From Burkholderiales bacterium (lineage in GTDB: Bacteria; Pseudomonadota; Gammaproteobacteria; Burkholderiales; Burkholderiaceae_B): a stretch of 64,000 nucleotides of DNA. Both the position numbers and the translations under genes were made by a program. The stretch covers positions 218,002-282,001 of the forward strand of contig JAJTEM010000014.1 in assembly GCA_021299735.1 (NCBI GenBank). Direction: 5' to 3'. A model generated the notes under the pieces. The model was not told the DNA's origin. It saw only the letters and a program-made list of their open reading frames with translations, and did not search any database. Below, piece after piece: positions 26,749 through 34,615 of this stretch. The stretch's first letter is position 1. Every line of letters begins with the position of its first letter.

Positions 26749-28509
26749 ATGTTTAATTCCAATGGCAACCCCAATGCCAGAGATAGAACTCCGTTAAAAG
26801 ACGCCATTCGTGATTGTAAAAGTGCCATTTATCTGATGGTCTTTGTCACGGCGGTCATTAATTTACTGAGCATCGCACCCATCTTGTACATGATGAACGT
26901 GTTTGATCGGGTATTGCCTACCAACAGCACAGTAACTCTGGTCTCCCTGCTGGTACTTGTTTTGGGGCTGTATGTGTTTTGGACTGCATTGGAGTGGCTT
27001 AGAACCCGCTTAATGATCAGGATTTCACTGCGTATAGATTGGGATCTGGCAACCTCAGTTTTCAATGCCTGTTTCCGGAAAAGTCTGTCCAACACCGATG
27101 CAAACGTTCATCAAGCCATGAATGACATGCTGACTTTGAGGCAATTCATTACTGGGCCATCGCTCATCTCTTTGGTCGACGGACCATTCGCGATTGTGTT
27201 CATGGTCATCGCTTATTTGATTCACCCCTGGTTAGCAGGGTTTATTGTGGTTTCAACCCTGATCCTGTTAGTGATTACATTGCTTACCAAACAAGTGACC
27301 ACTGCACCCATTGAAGCCGCAAACCATGCAAACCTCGAGGCCAACCGCTTGGCTGCAGCAAGCCTAAAAAACGCTGAAGTTGCAGTTTCCATGGGCATGT
27401 TGCCTTCATTGCGAAAGCGTTGGTACAACCTCCACCGAAGTTATCTGCAACACCAGGTTAATTCATCAGAGTCGAATGGATTCATCGGAATGATTGGTGG
27501 TGTTTTCTCAAAATCACTCCCTTCGCTTCAGATCACGATTGCAGTCATCCTGGCTGGTATGGGTTTGATCTCAGCGGGTGGCGTGATTGCTGCCAGTTTT
27601 TTAATCGGCAAAGCCACTGCTCCCTTGAAAACGATGATTACAAAATGGGAAGAGGTCATCAAAGCCAGGATCGCCTTTGAACGATTGGACCAATTGCTGG
27701 CCAATCAGGAATTCATCGAGCAAAAAATGTCACTGCCAGCTCCTTTGGGTCACCTGACAGCCAAAGAACTTACTGTGATGGCTCCCAAAAGTGATCGCCC
27801 CATATTGCGAGGCGTCAATTTTGATGTGCCGCCAGGGCAGATATTGGCAATTGTGGGGCCCAATGCCTCTGGAAAAACTTCTTTGCTGAAATGCATGCTT
27901 GGCTTGTGGAGACCTTTTTCCGGAACCATGCGTTTGGATGGCGCTGAAGTTGCGGATTGGCGGCACGAGGAGCTTGGACAGCACATTGGTTACGTTTCTC
28001 AAAGCACAAGTATGTTTGAGGGTACGGTTGCAGAGAATATTGCCCGCTTGCAAGAAGTGGATTCTCAAGAGGTTGTGGCGGCAGCCAAAGCAGTGGGTGT
28101 TCACGAAATGATCCTTGGTTTTCCAAAAGGATATGACACGATTTTGGGAAACGGCTCATTTGAGCTTTCGGGTGGGCAGTCTCAACGCCTCGCTTTGGCG
28201 CGAGCCGTTTACAAATCACCAAAGCTTCTTGTGCTGGATGAGCCCAATTCCAATCTGGATGATCAGGCTGAAACTCAGCTACAAAAAACAATCCTTGCAT
28301 TGAGAGCGGCCGGTTCAACTGTTGTACTCACCTCTCACCGGGCTCGTCTTGTGTCTGTTTCTGACTGGATGCTTTTATTGAAAGACGGGTTTCAAGTTCG
28401 ATTTGGTCCTACAAGCGATTTGCTGCCTGAGTTGACAGGAAAGCGTGAAGTTGCAGCGGCCAGCGTTGTCAGCGAATTACGAGCGCCTTTACCAGCGACA
28501 AATCGATGA
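26749..28509 (+). CDS. Type I secretion system permease/ATPase
   Basis: From ATG 26749 (GAGG 5 bases before it) the protein has 586 residues. It is an exporter half-transporter of the PrtD/AprD class: six transmembrane segments (for example YLMVFVTAVINLLSIAPILY; SLVDGPFAIVFMVIAYLIHP), then an ATPase with Walker A GPNASGKTSLLKCMLG, Q-loop VSQSTSMFEGTVAENIARL, signature LSGGQSQRLALARAV and Walker B LLVLDEPNSNLD. There is no N-terminal peptidase or C39-like domain, which argues against LapB/HlyB with a C39-like module. It starts an operon with the fusion protein and TolC homologue that exports a C-terminal-signal protein across both membranes; the RTX protein at 34616 is the likely client. Confidence 0.95.
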   Translation: MFNSNGNPNARDRTPLKDAIRDCKSAIYLMVFVTAVINLLSIAPILYMMNVFDRVLPTNSTVTLVSLLVLVLGLYVFWTALEWLRTRLMIRISLRIDWDLATSVFNACFRKSLSNTDANVHQAMNDMLTLRQFITGPSLISLVDGPFAIVFMVIAYLIHPWLAGFIVVSTLILLVITLLTKQVTTAPIEAANHANLEANRLAAASLKNAEVAVSMGMLPSLRKRWYNLHRSYLQHQVNSSESNGFIGMIGGVFSKSLPSLQITIAVILAGMGLISAGGVIAASFLIGKATAPLKTMITKWEEVIKARIAFERLDQLLANQEFIEQKMSLPAPLGHLTAKELTVMAPKSDRPILRGVNFDVPPGQILAIVGPNASGKTSLLKCMLGLWRPFSGTMRLDGAEVADWRHEELGQHIGYVSQSTSMFEGTVAENIARLQEVDSQEVVAAAKAVGVHEMILGFPKGYDTILGNGSFELSGGQSQRLALARAVYKSPKLLVLDEPNSNLDDQAETQLQKTILALRAAGSTVVLTSHRARLVSVSDWMLLLKDGFQVRFGPTSDLLPELTGKREVAAASVVSELRAPLPATNR

Positions 28510-28546
28510 AAGTCGTGCAACTGAATACTGATTCAACAATCAAGAG

Positions 28547-29911
28547 ATGAACATGTTTGCGAAATTGATCAGTTCGTTAAATCCCTACGACCCTTCCAAA
28601 TTGAAGGAGTCTGAGTTCAAGCCAATTGTCGTTGATGAATCAAACATTCGCAAAAGAACACTTCAAACCATGCTGATTCTTTTTGGTGCTTTTTTTGCTT
28701 GGTCCGTGCTTGCTCCGCTTGATGCGGGCGTTCACATTACCGGCAAAGTCGCCGTATCAGGCAAGAAAAAGGAAGTGGCTCATCCGAATGGTGGCGTTGT
28801 TCAGGAACTGCTTGTTGAGGAAGGGGATCGGGTTGAGAAAGGCCAGGTTCTTTTGAAGGTGAATCCTTTAACAACAGAAGCTCGTTTGAATGACGCTCAG
28901 CTTGAATATGTGAACATGTTGGCGATGGAATCCAGGCTTGTTTCCGAGCAGCAAGGATTAAACGAGATTGTATGGCTGGATGGTTTAAAAGAAATGTCCA
29001 CCAACGATCCTCGTATCACTCAGGTGATGGCCTCACAGGAACGTGTGTTTGAGTCTGGTCGATCAGAGCGTATACAGGAAAAATCGATCATTAATCAGAA
29101 GCTGTCCAGCTACCGTGCTCAGCTGGTGGAACTTCAAGGCGTGCTGGATCTGAAAAAAGCCCAGCTGGCCACTTTGTCTGAAGAGGCAAAAAGTAGTAGA
29201 GATCTGGCCAATGAAGGTTTTGTGCCCAAGTCAGCTGCGAACGAAGTTGACCGACAGCGCAGTACTTTACTTGCCAGTATTTCAACGACCGTCAATGAAA
29301 TTTCAACAGTGCAGTCTTCAATTGCCCAGGGGCGACTAGAGCTGGTTCAGATCGATGCAAAGTTTCAAAAGGAAATTAACGAACGGTTGACCGAGGTACA
29401 AAAGCAGCGAAAGTCGCTGAATACCCAAGTTGAATCTCTGAGGTTTGACCGAGATCTTGCAGAGGTGAAAGCGCCAGCATCTGGGATTGTAGTCGGTCTG
29501 AAAGTGAATACTGTGGGGGGAGTAATTCGTGGCGCGGATGTGTTGATGGAGATTGTTCCAGATGATGGGAACTTGGTGGTAGAGGCACGGGTTCCGCCTG
29601 TATTCATCGACAAAGTCAGAAACGGTATGGAAACAGACATGCGTTTTTCGGCTTTTAACAGAAATACCACTCCTGTCATTGATGGCAAGGTTTCCCTGGT
29701 GGGTGCAGACCTGTTGCCTGCAGACAAAGATCAGGATGAGTACTACCTTGCCTTGATTGAAACCACCACGGATGGATTAAAAGCACTGGGTGATCTTGAG
29801 GTGCAGCCTGGAATGCCAGTGGAAGTTATTGTGAAGAATGGTGAAAGGACATTTATAAGTTACCTGCTCAAGCCTTTGACTGATCGTTTCGCAATCGCTT
29901 TTAAAGATTGA
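28547..29911 (+). CDS. Type I secretion membrane-fusion protein (HlyD family)
   Basis: A 454-residue periplasmic adaptor with one N-terminal transmembrane helix (LQTMLILFGAFFAWSVLAPL), a lipoyl/barrel-sandwich half (HITGKVAVSGKKKEVAHPNG), long coiled-coil helices (residues 95-290) and the second half of the lipoyl domain (DLAEVKAPASGIVVGLKVNT), then an RND-type beta-barrel region. It bridges the ABC transporter (37 bases upstream) with the TolC-like channel downstream. Confidence 0.95.
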   Translation: MNMFAKLISSLNPYDPSKLKESEFKPIVVDESNIRKRTLQTMLILFGAFFAWSVLAPLDAGVHITGKVAVSGKKKEVAHPNGGVVQELLVEEGDRVEKGQVLLKVNPLTTEARLNDAQLEYVNMLAMESRLVSEQQGLNEIVWLDGLKEMSTNDPRITQVMASQERVFESGRSERIQEKSIINQKLSSYRAQLVELQGVLDLKKAQLATLSEEAKSSRDLANEGFVPKSAANEVDRQRSTLLASISTTVNEISTVQSSIAQGRLELVQIDAKFQKEINERLTEVQKQRKSLNTQVESLRFDRDLAEVKAPASGIVVGLKVNTVGGVIRGADVLMEIVPDDGNLVVEARVPPVFIDKVRNGMETDMRFSAFNRNTTPVIDGKVSLVGADLLPADKDQDEYYLALIETTTDGLKALGDLEVQPGMPVEVIVKNGERTFISYLLKPLTDRFAIAFKD

Positions 29912-29991
29912 GTCTTTAATGACCAACCGTTTCAAACCTGATTTAACTTTTCAGCGTGACAACAACAAACCCAAATGCAGTTTTTAACCAT

Positions 29992-31485
29992 ATGAATATC
30001 CACTCTTTCAAGCGCATCAAACTTGCTTTATTGATTTCAACGATCTTGCCAGGCTACTGTTTTGCACAGGAAATTAACCCGAAAGCTTTTTCGTCGTCTC
30101 AGCCTGTGGGACCCATTTCAAAATTTAATCTCGATGCTCAGCCTGATTCATTTTTGGAGTTGTTGCCGACATTGATCGAGTCTGACGCTACTCGTGACGC
30201 AAGACTTGGCCCGATGAAGCGTCCCGCCGAGGCTGAAATTCCAAGTCCACCGACTATCCGTGAATATTTGGTGAAAGACCTTCAGGTTGATGGGGTCTCT
30301 ACATTGGCGGCTCGATTTGTGCGTGATTTCGAATTGGCCAAAATGAACGATCCAGCCTATCAAGCGGCCTTATACGAATACCAGGTGGGAGATATCAATG
30401 CCGATGTTGTTGCACTTGCTTATACCCCCAGGCTTTCTGTACAAAATGCATTTCTTCAGAATGAAAACAATTCGAGAACGACGGTCAGCGTTTCACAGCC
30501 TTTGTTCAATATGCAGCTTTTGGCAACCGTGAAAGAGGAAGACTCCCGTCGAGCCGCCGCGCAAGCGCAAATGCAGATTCGGGAATATGAGTTAAGTGAG
30601 CGACTGTTCGAGGCGGTGGTTCGTCTGATTGAGTCACAAGAGCAGCTCACTGTGAATACTGCGCGCATGGAGGCATTGCAAAACGAGTTTGTCGGCGCCA
30701 AGCGCGAACTGGAGTTGGGTGTCGGGGCGGTAACAGATGTACGTGATGCAGAGACCCGATTGGATCAAGCGCGTGCAGAACAACTCAAGTTCAAGGCCGC
30801 AATCAAGACAGCAACTCGACGTTTGTTCCAGTTGACTGGCGAGAAACCAGATCCAGCCAACTACGCACTCAGCCGAACAGATCGGGTTTCACCAGTGAAG
30901 CCTTCGGATTTTTATATGGCGAGAGCGTTGGACTTCAATAGTGATTTGCTGAAAAGTCGAGCAGAGGAACGCTTAATAGAGCTGGCCGCATTGAAATCAA
31001 AAAGTGCTTATTTGCCCTATGTTGATTTGACTGTTTCGCGCAGTTACAGCAACAGTGGCGACACCCAAAATTCAGGTGTTACTTTTGGTGTCAGTGTTCC
31101 CATCAATGCGGGAACATTTTATGAGGCTTCCGCTGCAACAGCCCGGTTAAGTCAAGCACGTTTGAGCACTCGGGAAATTCTTGAAAAAGTCGAATCCAGT
31201 GTTGAGCAGTCCCACTTCAATGTGGTGGTTGGTCTTGAGGAGGTTAGGGCAAGACTTCAGGCTATTGAGTCAGCCAAATTAAGCGTGACTGCGAACGAAA
31301 AAAGTTTCACGGGTGGAGTTAGAACTCGCCTGGATGTCTTGAACAGTGTTGAAACCCTGTACGTGGTCAATCAGCAATATATTCAAAGCGTGATTGAGCT
31401 TGCAAGAAATTATCTGAAGCTGAGCAATCAGGCGGCCTTGCCTGTCAAGGATACCGTTTCACAGATACATCAAATTTTGTTTTGA
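29992..31485 (+). CDS. TolC-family outer membrane efflux/secretion protein
   Basis: From ATG 29992 it has 497 residues, starting with a signal peptide (FKRIKLALLISTILPGYCFA then Q). The TolC-type features are the repeated helical regions: ELAKMNDPAYQAALYEYQVG, SLNTISQPLF-like VSQPLFNMQLLATVKEEDSR, and LGVGAVTDVRDAETRLDQAR with the GaVTDVrDAe pattern conserved in the second repeat at TRLDVLNSVETLYVVNQQYI. It forms the outer-membrane channel of the tripartite exporter. The residues before M13 of the longer frame lack signal-peptide character, which is why I start at 29992. It is followed by the glycosyltransferase gene after 6 bases. Confidence 0.9.
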   Translation: MNIHSFKRIKLALLISTILPGYCFAQEINPKAFSSSQPVGPISKFNLDAQPDSFLELLPTLIESDATRDARLGPMKRPAEAEIPSPPTIREYLVKDLQVDGVSTLAARFVRDFELAKMNDPAYQAALYEYQVGDINADVVALAYTPRLSVQNAFLQNENNSRTTVSVSQPLFNMQLLATVKEEDSRRAAAQAQMQIREYELSERLFEAVVRLIESQEQLTVNTARMEALQNEFVGAKRELELGVGAVTDVRDAETRLDQARAEQLKFKAAIKTATRRLFQLTGEKPDPANYALSRTDRVSPVKPSDFYMARALDFNSDLLKSRAEERLIELAALKSKSAYLPYVDLTVSRSYSNSGDTQNSGVTFGVSVPINAGTFYEASAATARLSQARLSTREILEKVESSVEQSHFNVVVGLEEVRARLQAIESAKLSVTANEKSFTGGVRTRLDVLNSVETLYVVNQQYIQSVIELARNYLKLSNQAALPVKDTVSQIHQILF

Positions 31486-31491
31486 GCCAAA

Positions 31492-33018
31492 ATGAATACC
31501 GCAGTGGTCTCTGATTTATGTCAGAGCAAGTCATTTGATACAAAAAGTCGTAACTTGGCCGACGATTTTTTCCGTCGAGGAGACTGGTTAAGCGCATTGC
31601 ATGTCTATGAGGCGATTGATGGAAGTGCTGTCAGTTCAAGCTTGTTGCTTCAAATCGCTGAATGTCATTATCGTTTGGGAGACTACGAGGCGACTTTTGT
31701 TGCATCCAAAAAAGCGGCGGAGTTTCATCAGTCGCTATTGCGTGCCCACCAGCTTCATTCGTATGCTGCCAAAGCATTAGGCAGGTTGTCAGATTGGCTT
31801 GACTCCGTCGCGTTCAATTACAAGCGGTCGCCTGATCATCCCGATTATGCACTTGATTACGCCGACGCGGCGCTTTTCGGTGTTGGGGACGCTGTTACAG
31901 CCCGTCAAATTGTGAGTCGATACGTTGATGATTCTGTACATGGTGAAAGGGCGCAGTGGCTGAATTTAATGAGTCTGGTTTTTGATCGATCAGACAACTA
32001 TTCTGCAAATCAGCTGACAGTTGATTTCAGGAATTTTGCGAATACCTACATTCAGCCTCAAGCAAAATGTTTGCTATCTGCAAAAGCACAAAGTCAACTG
32101 CCACCTGCTGTACGAACGATTGGTTTCATAAGCCCATTTTTTACGTCGGGCACGGTTTCTTCAGTGGTCATGAAAAAATTCGAGACTCTGCATGAAAGTG
32201 GACATCGTTTAGTATTTTTTTACCGGGGAGGGAGGTTTGATTCCGTAACTGTCCAGATGAAGTCACTGGCTACGAGATGGGTTGACTGTGCCCATTTCAA
32301 CGTTTTGCAGCTCAACAGAGTTCTATTTGACTCGAAACTGGATGAGCTTTATGACTTGTCAGGCTGGATGGATATTGATGTTTTAAAGGCAATTTCATCA
32401 AAACCAGTCCCTCTGCAATACAAATGGGTTGGTGGGCAACTTTGTTCAACTGGATTAAGTTGTTACGACGGGTTCATCACCGACACCACTCTGACCCCCC
32501 CCTCAAGCTATTCACTCTACACCGAGCCTTTGTTATCTCTGGGGTCGTGCCGCAGTGAGTACACACTTCCCGCATATACACCAAAACCGCGAATGCGAGA
32601 GTGTGGCCATTCTCTGCGTAAATTGAAGCAGTGTGGTGAGGTTGTAGTGGGTGTTTGTGCTCCAGTCCATTTTTTGAGTCGTGATTTTTTGGCTGCACTG
32701 GCTGAATTTTTTAGAACTTTTTCCGTAACCGCGCAGCTCTGTTTCATCGACTCCTCATTCGTTACCCAGCAAGCACAGAACAGAATTCATAAAGCCCTAA
32801 GTGTGATTTCCCCAGCGCGAATTAAATTTGTTGTGCCAATTTCACACGAAGAGCTGCTTCATTGCATGAACGAGTTGGATCTGCTCGTTGATACATTTCC
32901 ACACAGCAGTGGTATTCGCCTTTTGGAAGCAAAATATTTAAAGCTACCGGTTCACCTGTTTTCATTTGATCGGCAGCTTTTTTGCGAGCGACTCGCTTTG
33001 ACCTACACAGTCCGCTGA
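31492..33018 (+). CDS. OGT-like (GT41-type) glycosyltransferase, probably protein-directed
   Basis: A 508-residue protein. Residues 20-150 form TPR-like helical pairs (NLADDFFRRGDWLSALHVYE; LLQIAECHYRLGDYEATFVA). The C-terminal half matches the catalytic region of O-GlcNAc transferase/SPINDLY: RTIGFISPFF, DELYDLSGWMD, PVPLQYKWVGGQLCSTGLSC, YDGFITDTTLTPPSS with YTEPLLSL, and LDLLVDTFPHSSGIRLLEAK. These carry the UDP-sugar binding Gly/His/Thr positions of the family, though the usual CTH motif is altered. Such enzymes glycosylate proteins on Ser/Thr or Asn in the cytoplasm. It lies inside the secretion operon, so its likely target is the exported Ser/Thr-rich adhesin. Confidence 0.72.
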   Translation: MNTAVVSDLCQSKSFDTKSRNLADDFFRRGDWLSALHVYEAIDGSAVSSSLLLQIAECHYRLGDYEATFVASKKAAEFHQSLLRAHQLHSYAAKALGRLSDWLDSVAFNYKRSPDHPDYALDYADAALFGVGDAVTARQIVSRYVDDSVHGERAQWLNLMSLVFDRSDNYSANQLTVDFRNFANTYIQPQAKCLLSAKAQSQLPPAVRTIGFISPFFTSGTVSSVVMKKFETLHESGHRLVFFYRGGRFDSVTVQMKSLATRWVDCAHFNVLQLNRVLFDSKLDELYDLSGWMDIDVLKAISSKPVPLQYKWVGGQLCSTGLSCYDGFITDTTLTPPSSYSLYTEPLLSLGSCRSEYTLPAYTPKPRMRECGHSLRKLKQCGEVVVGVCAPVHFLSRDFLAALAEFFRTFSVTAQLCFIDSSFVTQQAQNRIHKALSVISPARIKFVVPISHEELLHCMNELDLLVDTFPHSSGIRLLEAKYLKLPVHLFSFDRQLFCERLALTYTVR

Positions 33019-33023
33019 TCAAG

Positions 33024-34061
33024 ATGTCGAAACCTGTCTCTGACAACATGGATCTAACAGATACAGCTCTTGTGCGTTCTTTGAATGAACGGACTCCTTT
33101 GTTGGCTTCAAAGCGTGGACGCCCCTCCAGGAAAGCCATTGAACAGATGATTGTTGCCCCCAGGAGCAAGTTGCTTGAAGCAACTGGCGCCTCTCTACCT
33201 GCGCAGTCAAATCCATCGACCGAAGTAAAAACGGCAATCGGTGTTTGTGATTGGCTCAATTTCGAGAAAAAAATTACCCTGTTTTCTGTTTCGCCATCAG
33301 GCCCTGCTTACCGAAAACAGGATCCGGAAGTTCAGCCAGATTTTGAAGAGCGCGTGCCGTATCGACCTCATAATTCCTTTCAAAGGGTATTTGACAAGAT
33401 ACTCAAAGAGCTTGATGGTGGACACGACTATTTTGGATTTGCAGAACCCAAGGCCCTACAAGCACTGAGCGTGAACGGTACCCATGTAAAAGCCTTTTTG
33501 CAAAGAAAGCCGGATTACGATGTGTATTTCACGAACACAGAGGTACATGCTGAATGTTTGTATGAAAATAGCTGGGCCTATGGCGAAACTGTTTTTCCTG
33601 GTTACATGCAGTATGCGGAGAAATGCATGTTGGAAAGTGGGGCAGATCCCGGCATCTTGAATCTTGTTACTGCTTCGGGTTTATTTGCTTCCATTTCTTT
33701 GATCATTGCCAACAAAACTTTTTGGTTTGAGTTTCTTGAGTTCTTGCGTGTATTTCTGCCCGCCGTTCAAGGTCAATCAAGGCAAATGCAGAAAGATCAT
33801 TTTTATCTGTTTTCCAGTCTGTTTCTTGATTCATTACTCGCTGAGTTTTTAAGGCATCCAGGTTCAAGAAGATCATTCAAATTCAAAAGCCATTCACTAG
33901 AGAAAGATTTAGACCCTCATCTTGTAAAGCTTCGTTCAATTAAAGATTTGGCCTGCCAATCCAAAAATCAGTGGCTTCATGCATGCTGGGAGGGTTACAG
34001 GAGTTTGTATCAATCGTCTCTGGGGCATTCAATCGGCACCCGCAAGTTTGTATTGCCCTAA
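33024..34061 (+). CDS. Unknown protein of the secretion/glycosylation operon
   Basis: From ATG 33024 (5 bases after the previous stop) the protein has 345 residues and no signal peptide. The first 80 residues are basic and low-complexity. The rest contains conserved-looking segments: HDYFGFAEPKALQALSVNG, YDVYFTNTEVHAECLYEN, SWAYGETVFPGYMQYAEKCM and ANKTFWFEFLEFLRVF. The arrangement (a core that begins with an acidic/aromatic block, a GY-M-x-Y-A segment and an aromatic FWFEFLEF block) brings glycosyltransferase or sugar-modifying enzymes to mind, but I cannot name a family. Being directly after the OGT-like gene suggests a partner in adhesin modification. Its 3' end overlaps the XRE gene on the other strand by 4 bases. 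Confidence 0.55.
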   Translation: MSKPVSDNMDLTDTALVRSLNERTPLLASKRGRPSRKAIEQMIVAPRSKLLEATGASLPAQSNPSTEVKTAIGVCDWLNFEKKITLFSVSPSGPAYRKQDPEVQPDFEERVPYRPHNSFQRVFDKILKELDGGHDYFGFAEPKALQALSVNGTHVKAFLQRKPDYDVYFTNTEVHAECLYENSWAYGETVFPGYMQYAEKCMLESGADPGILNLVTASGLFASISLIIANKTFWFEFLEFLRVFLPAVQGQSRQMQKDHFYLFSSLFLDSLLAEFLRHPGSRRSFKFKSHSLEKDLDPHLVKLRSIKDLACQSKNQWLHACWEGYRSLYQSSLGHSIGTRKFVLP

Positions 34062-34303
34062 TTCTTTGATTTAATAATAATCTCGGCGTCAAGTAGTTCA
34101 AGTAATTTAACAATTCTGGAAAAATTCGCGGAACTTGCATTTCTTTCAAGTGCAGACATTGTTTTTTGCGAAATGCCGAGCATCTCGGCGATCTGCTTTT
34201 GGGAATAGCCTTTCTGATGCCTGAGAGATCGCAGTATCAGCGGCAAATCCTTCGGTGATTTCACACCATACTCATCAATCAAAAACTCTGAATTTATGTT
34301 CAT
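34058..34303 (-). CDS. XRE/Cro-CI helix-turn-helix regulator
   Basis: An 81-residue protein with an HTH_3 domain: LRHQKGYSQKQIAEMLGISQ followed by KTMSALERN (residues 28-56) and a short tail ending LELLDAEIIIKSKN. It resembles HipB-type repressors, but no HipA or other toxin partner is next to it. It converges on the secretion operon and is divergent from the RTX protein gene, so it could control that gene from the 312-base intergenic gap. Confidence 0.88.
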   Translation of the reverse strand: MNINSEFLIDEYGVKSPKDLPLILRSLRHQKGYSQKQIAEMLGISQKTMSALERNASSANFSRIVKLLELLDAEIIIKSKN

Positions 34304-34615
34304 GTGCGGGCTCTTGGCGATGATGTCCAGTTTAAGTCAATGAAGACAACTATTTTGCATTAGTTTACAAAAAACTCACTTTAATGCCTATAAATTCACC
34401 TTCAAGCTTGTTTGGCTTTTTTGGGGCGATTAATACTCATTTAAATAAGTAAAAAGTGTTTTTAGTTGCTTGGCTACTGGTGTTTCAGGAGTTCCTCGGG
34501 TTTGAATTTTCTGTTTGTCTGGAGTGGGTCAAATAGAATTACGCACGCGAGAAACATTCCTGTTCCGCACTCTACACCAGTTGACCGGTCGTCAATTCCT
34601 TCTAGGCTTACCATC
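34304..34615. other. Intergenic gap between the XRE regulator and the RTX protein
   Basis: About 310 bases with AT-rich, T-tract-rich sequence (for example CTTGTTTGGCTTTTTTGGGG) and no credible gene. Promoters for both the divergent XRE gene and the large RTX protein must be here. I see no clear operator; a weak CTAGG lies 8 bases before the ATG at 34616. Confidence 0.5.

Noticed and set aside
34058..34303. HipBA toxin-antitoxin pair
   Set aside because: No HipA kinase or other toxin is adjacent; the neighbour is a 345-residue protein on the opposite strand with no kinase motifs.
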